A stretch of DNA of 7,037 bases, from NCBI GenBank assembly GCA_003641425.1, contig QNAH01000144.1, positions 1-7,037 of the forward strand. The letters run 5' to 3'. The position numbers and the translations under genes are program-made. Below the pieces are notes generated by a model. The model was given only the letters and a program-made list of their open reading frames with translations, was not told the origin of the DNA and did not search any database. The DNA comes from Candidatus Zixiibacteriota bacterium (GTDB taxonomy: Bacteria; Zixibacteria; MSB-5A5; GN15; PGXB01). Below, piece by piece: positions 6,768 through 7,037 of the stretch; within the stretch, counting starts at the first letter, position 1; each line of letters begins with the position of its first letter.

Positions 6768-7037
6768 ATGAAGCTTACATTAACCGATATTTTAGCCTTA
6801 TGGGGTGCCATAATATCAACAATATTGGCTACAATTAAGCTGATGGATTTTATGAGAGATAAAGCCAAAATCAAAGTTAGAGTCAAAGCAAATTACCAAG
6901 TCTATCCGCGTAATAATGAATATGGGGACAAAGTGTTGATTATGATAGAGGCTTCTAATCGTGGAAGAAGACCTATTACTTTAACTAAGGCATATCTTAT
7001 TGCGCCCAGAAGGCTTAGAAAAACAGGAAAGGTTACG
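6768..7037 (+). CDS. Unrecognised small membrane-anchored protein (partial, runs off the right edge)
   Basis: I do not recognise this gene. From ATG 6768 the frame is open for 90 codons to the window edge. Residues about 6-25 (DILALWGAIISTILATIKLM) form one membrane helix near the N-terminus, followed by a basic segment (RDKAKIKVRVK); by the positive-inside rule the C-terminal part should face the cytoplasm. The region after it alternates hydrophobic and polar residues (VLIMIEASNRGRRPITLTKAYLI is split here as VLIMIEASN, then RGRRPITLTKAYLI), suggesting a beta-rich domain. GC is 97 of 270 by hand count (36%), and six of nine arginines are AGA, unlike the fumarase genes, where CGN codons dominate. 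This suggests a different origin from its neighbours. AGAGGA precedes the start. Function is unknown. Confidence 0.7.
   Translation, partial: MKLTLTDILALWGAIISTILATIKLMDFMRDKAKIKVRVKANYQVYPRNNEYGDKVLIMIEASNRGRRPITLTKAYLIAPRRLRKTGKVT

Overview
The window looks like chromosomal DNA from an uncultured, Gram-negative, probably anaerobic bacterium of the FCB supergroup. My best guess is Candidatus Zixibacteria or a close relative. This rests on a large secreted protein with a YPNPYR / FTIDGDLV / WD..TRN / SGIY type C-terminus, on an oxygen-labile two-subunit class I fumarase, and on the codon style (GAT, ATC, GTC, GCC, CGG). The taxonomy is inference from sequence style; no search was run.

Layout, left to right. 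(1) Positions 1-2542, minus strand: the N-terminal 847 codons of a large secreted protein whose C-terminus lies beyond the left edge. It reads without stop or frameshift. (2) Positions 2543-2704: a short gap holding, in minus-strand order, a rho-independent terminator for the gene upstream and a candidate promoter for the secreted protein. (3) Positions 2705-3607, minus strand: an EamA/DMT-family ten-helix transporter. (4) Positions 3608-3741: a divergent promoter region. (5) Positions 3742-5052, plus strand: a Ste24-type M48 membrane metalloprotease with an intact HEIGH site and an added N-terminal signal peptide and acidic segment. (6) Positions 5106-5948 and 5978-6535, plus strand: alpha and beta subunits of an iron-sulfur class I fumarate hydratase (TCA cycle), 29 bases apart and closed by a strong terminator at 6561-6597. 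(7) Positions 6598-7037: a sharp drop in GC, then the first 90 codons of an unrecognised small membrane-anchored protein running off the right edge.

The fumarase pair works as one enzyme. The protease may be co-transcribed with it (53-base gap, no terminator seen), but no functional link is evident. The transporter and the secreted protein appear to be separate transcription units. Most of the window is ordinary core genome. The two places that merit attention are the secreted protein, which belongs to a poorly described surface or extracellular family, and the AT-rich right edge, which may be the start of an acquired or accessory segment. I see no tRNA, rRNA, CRISPR array or insertion sequence.
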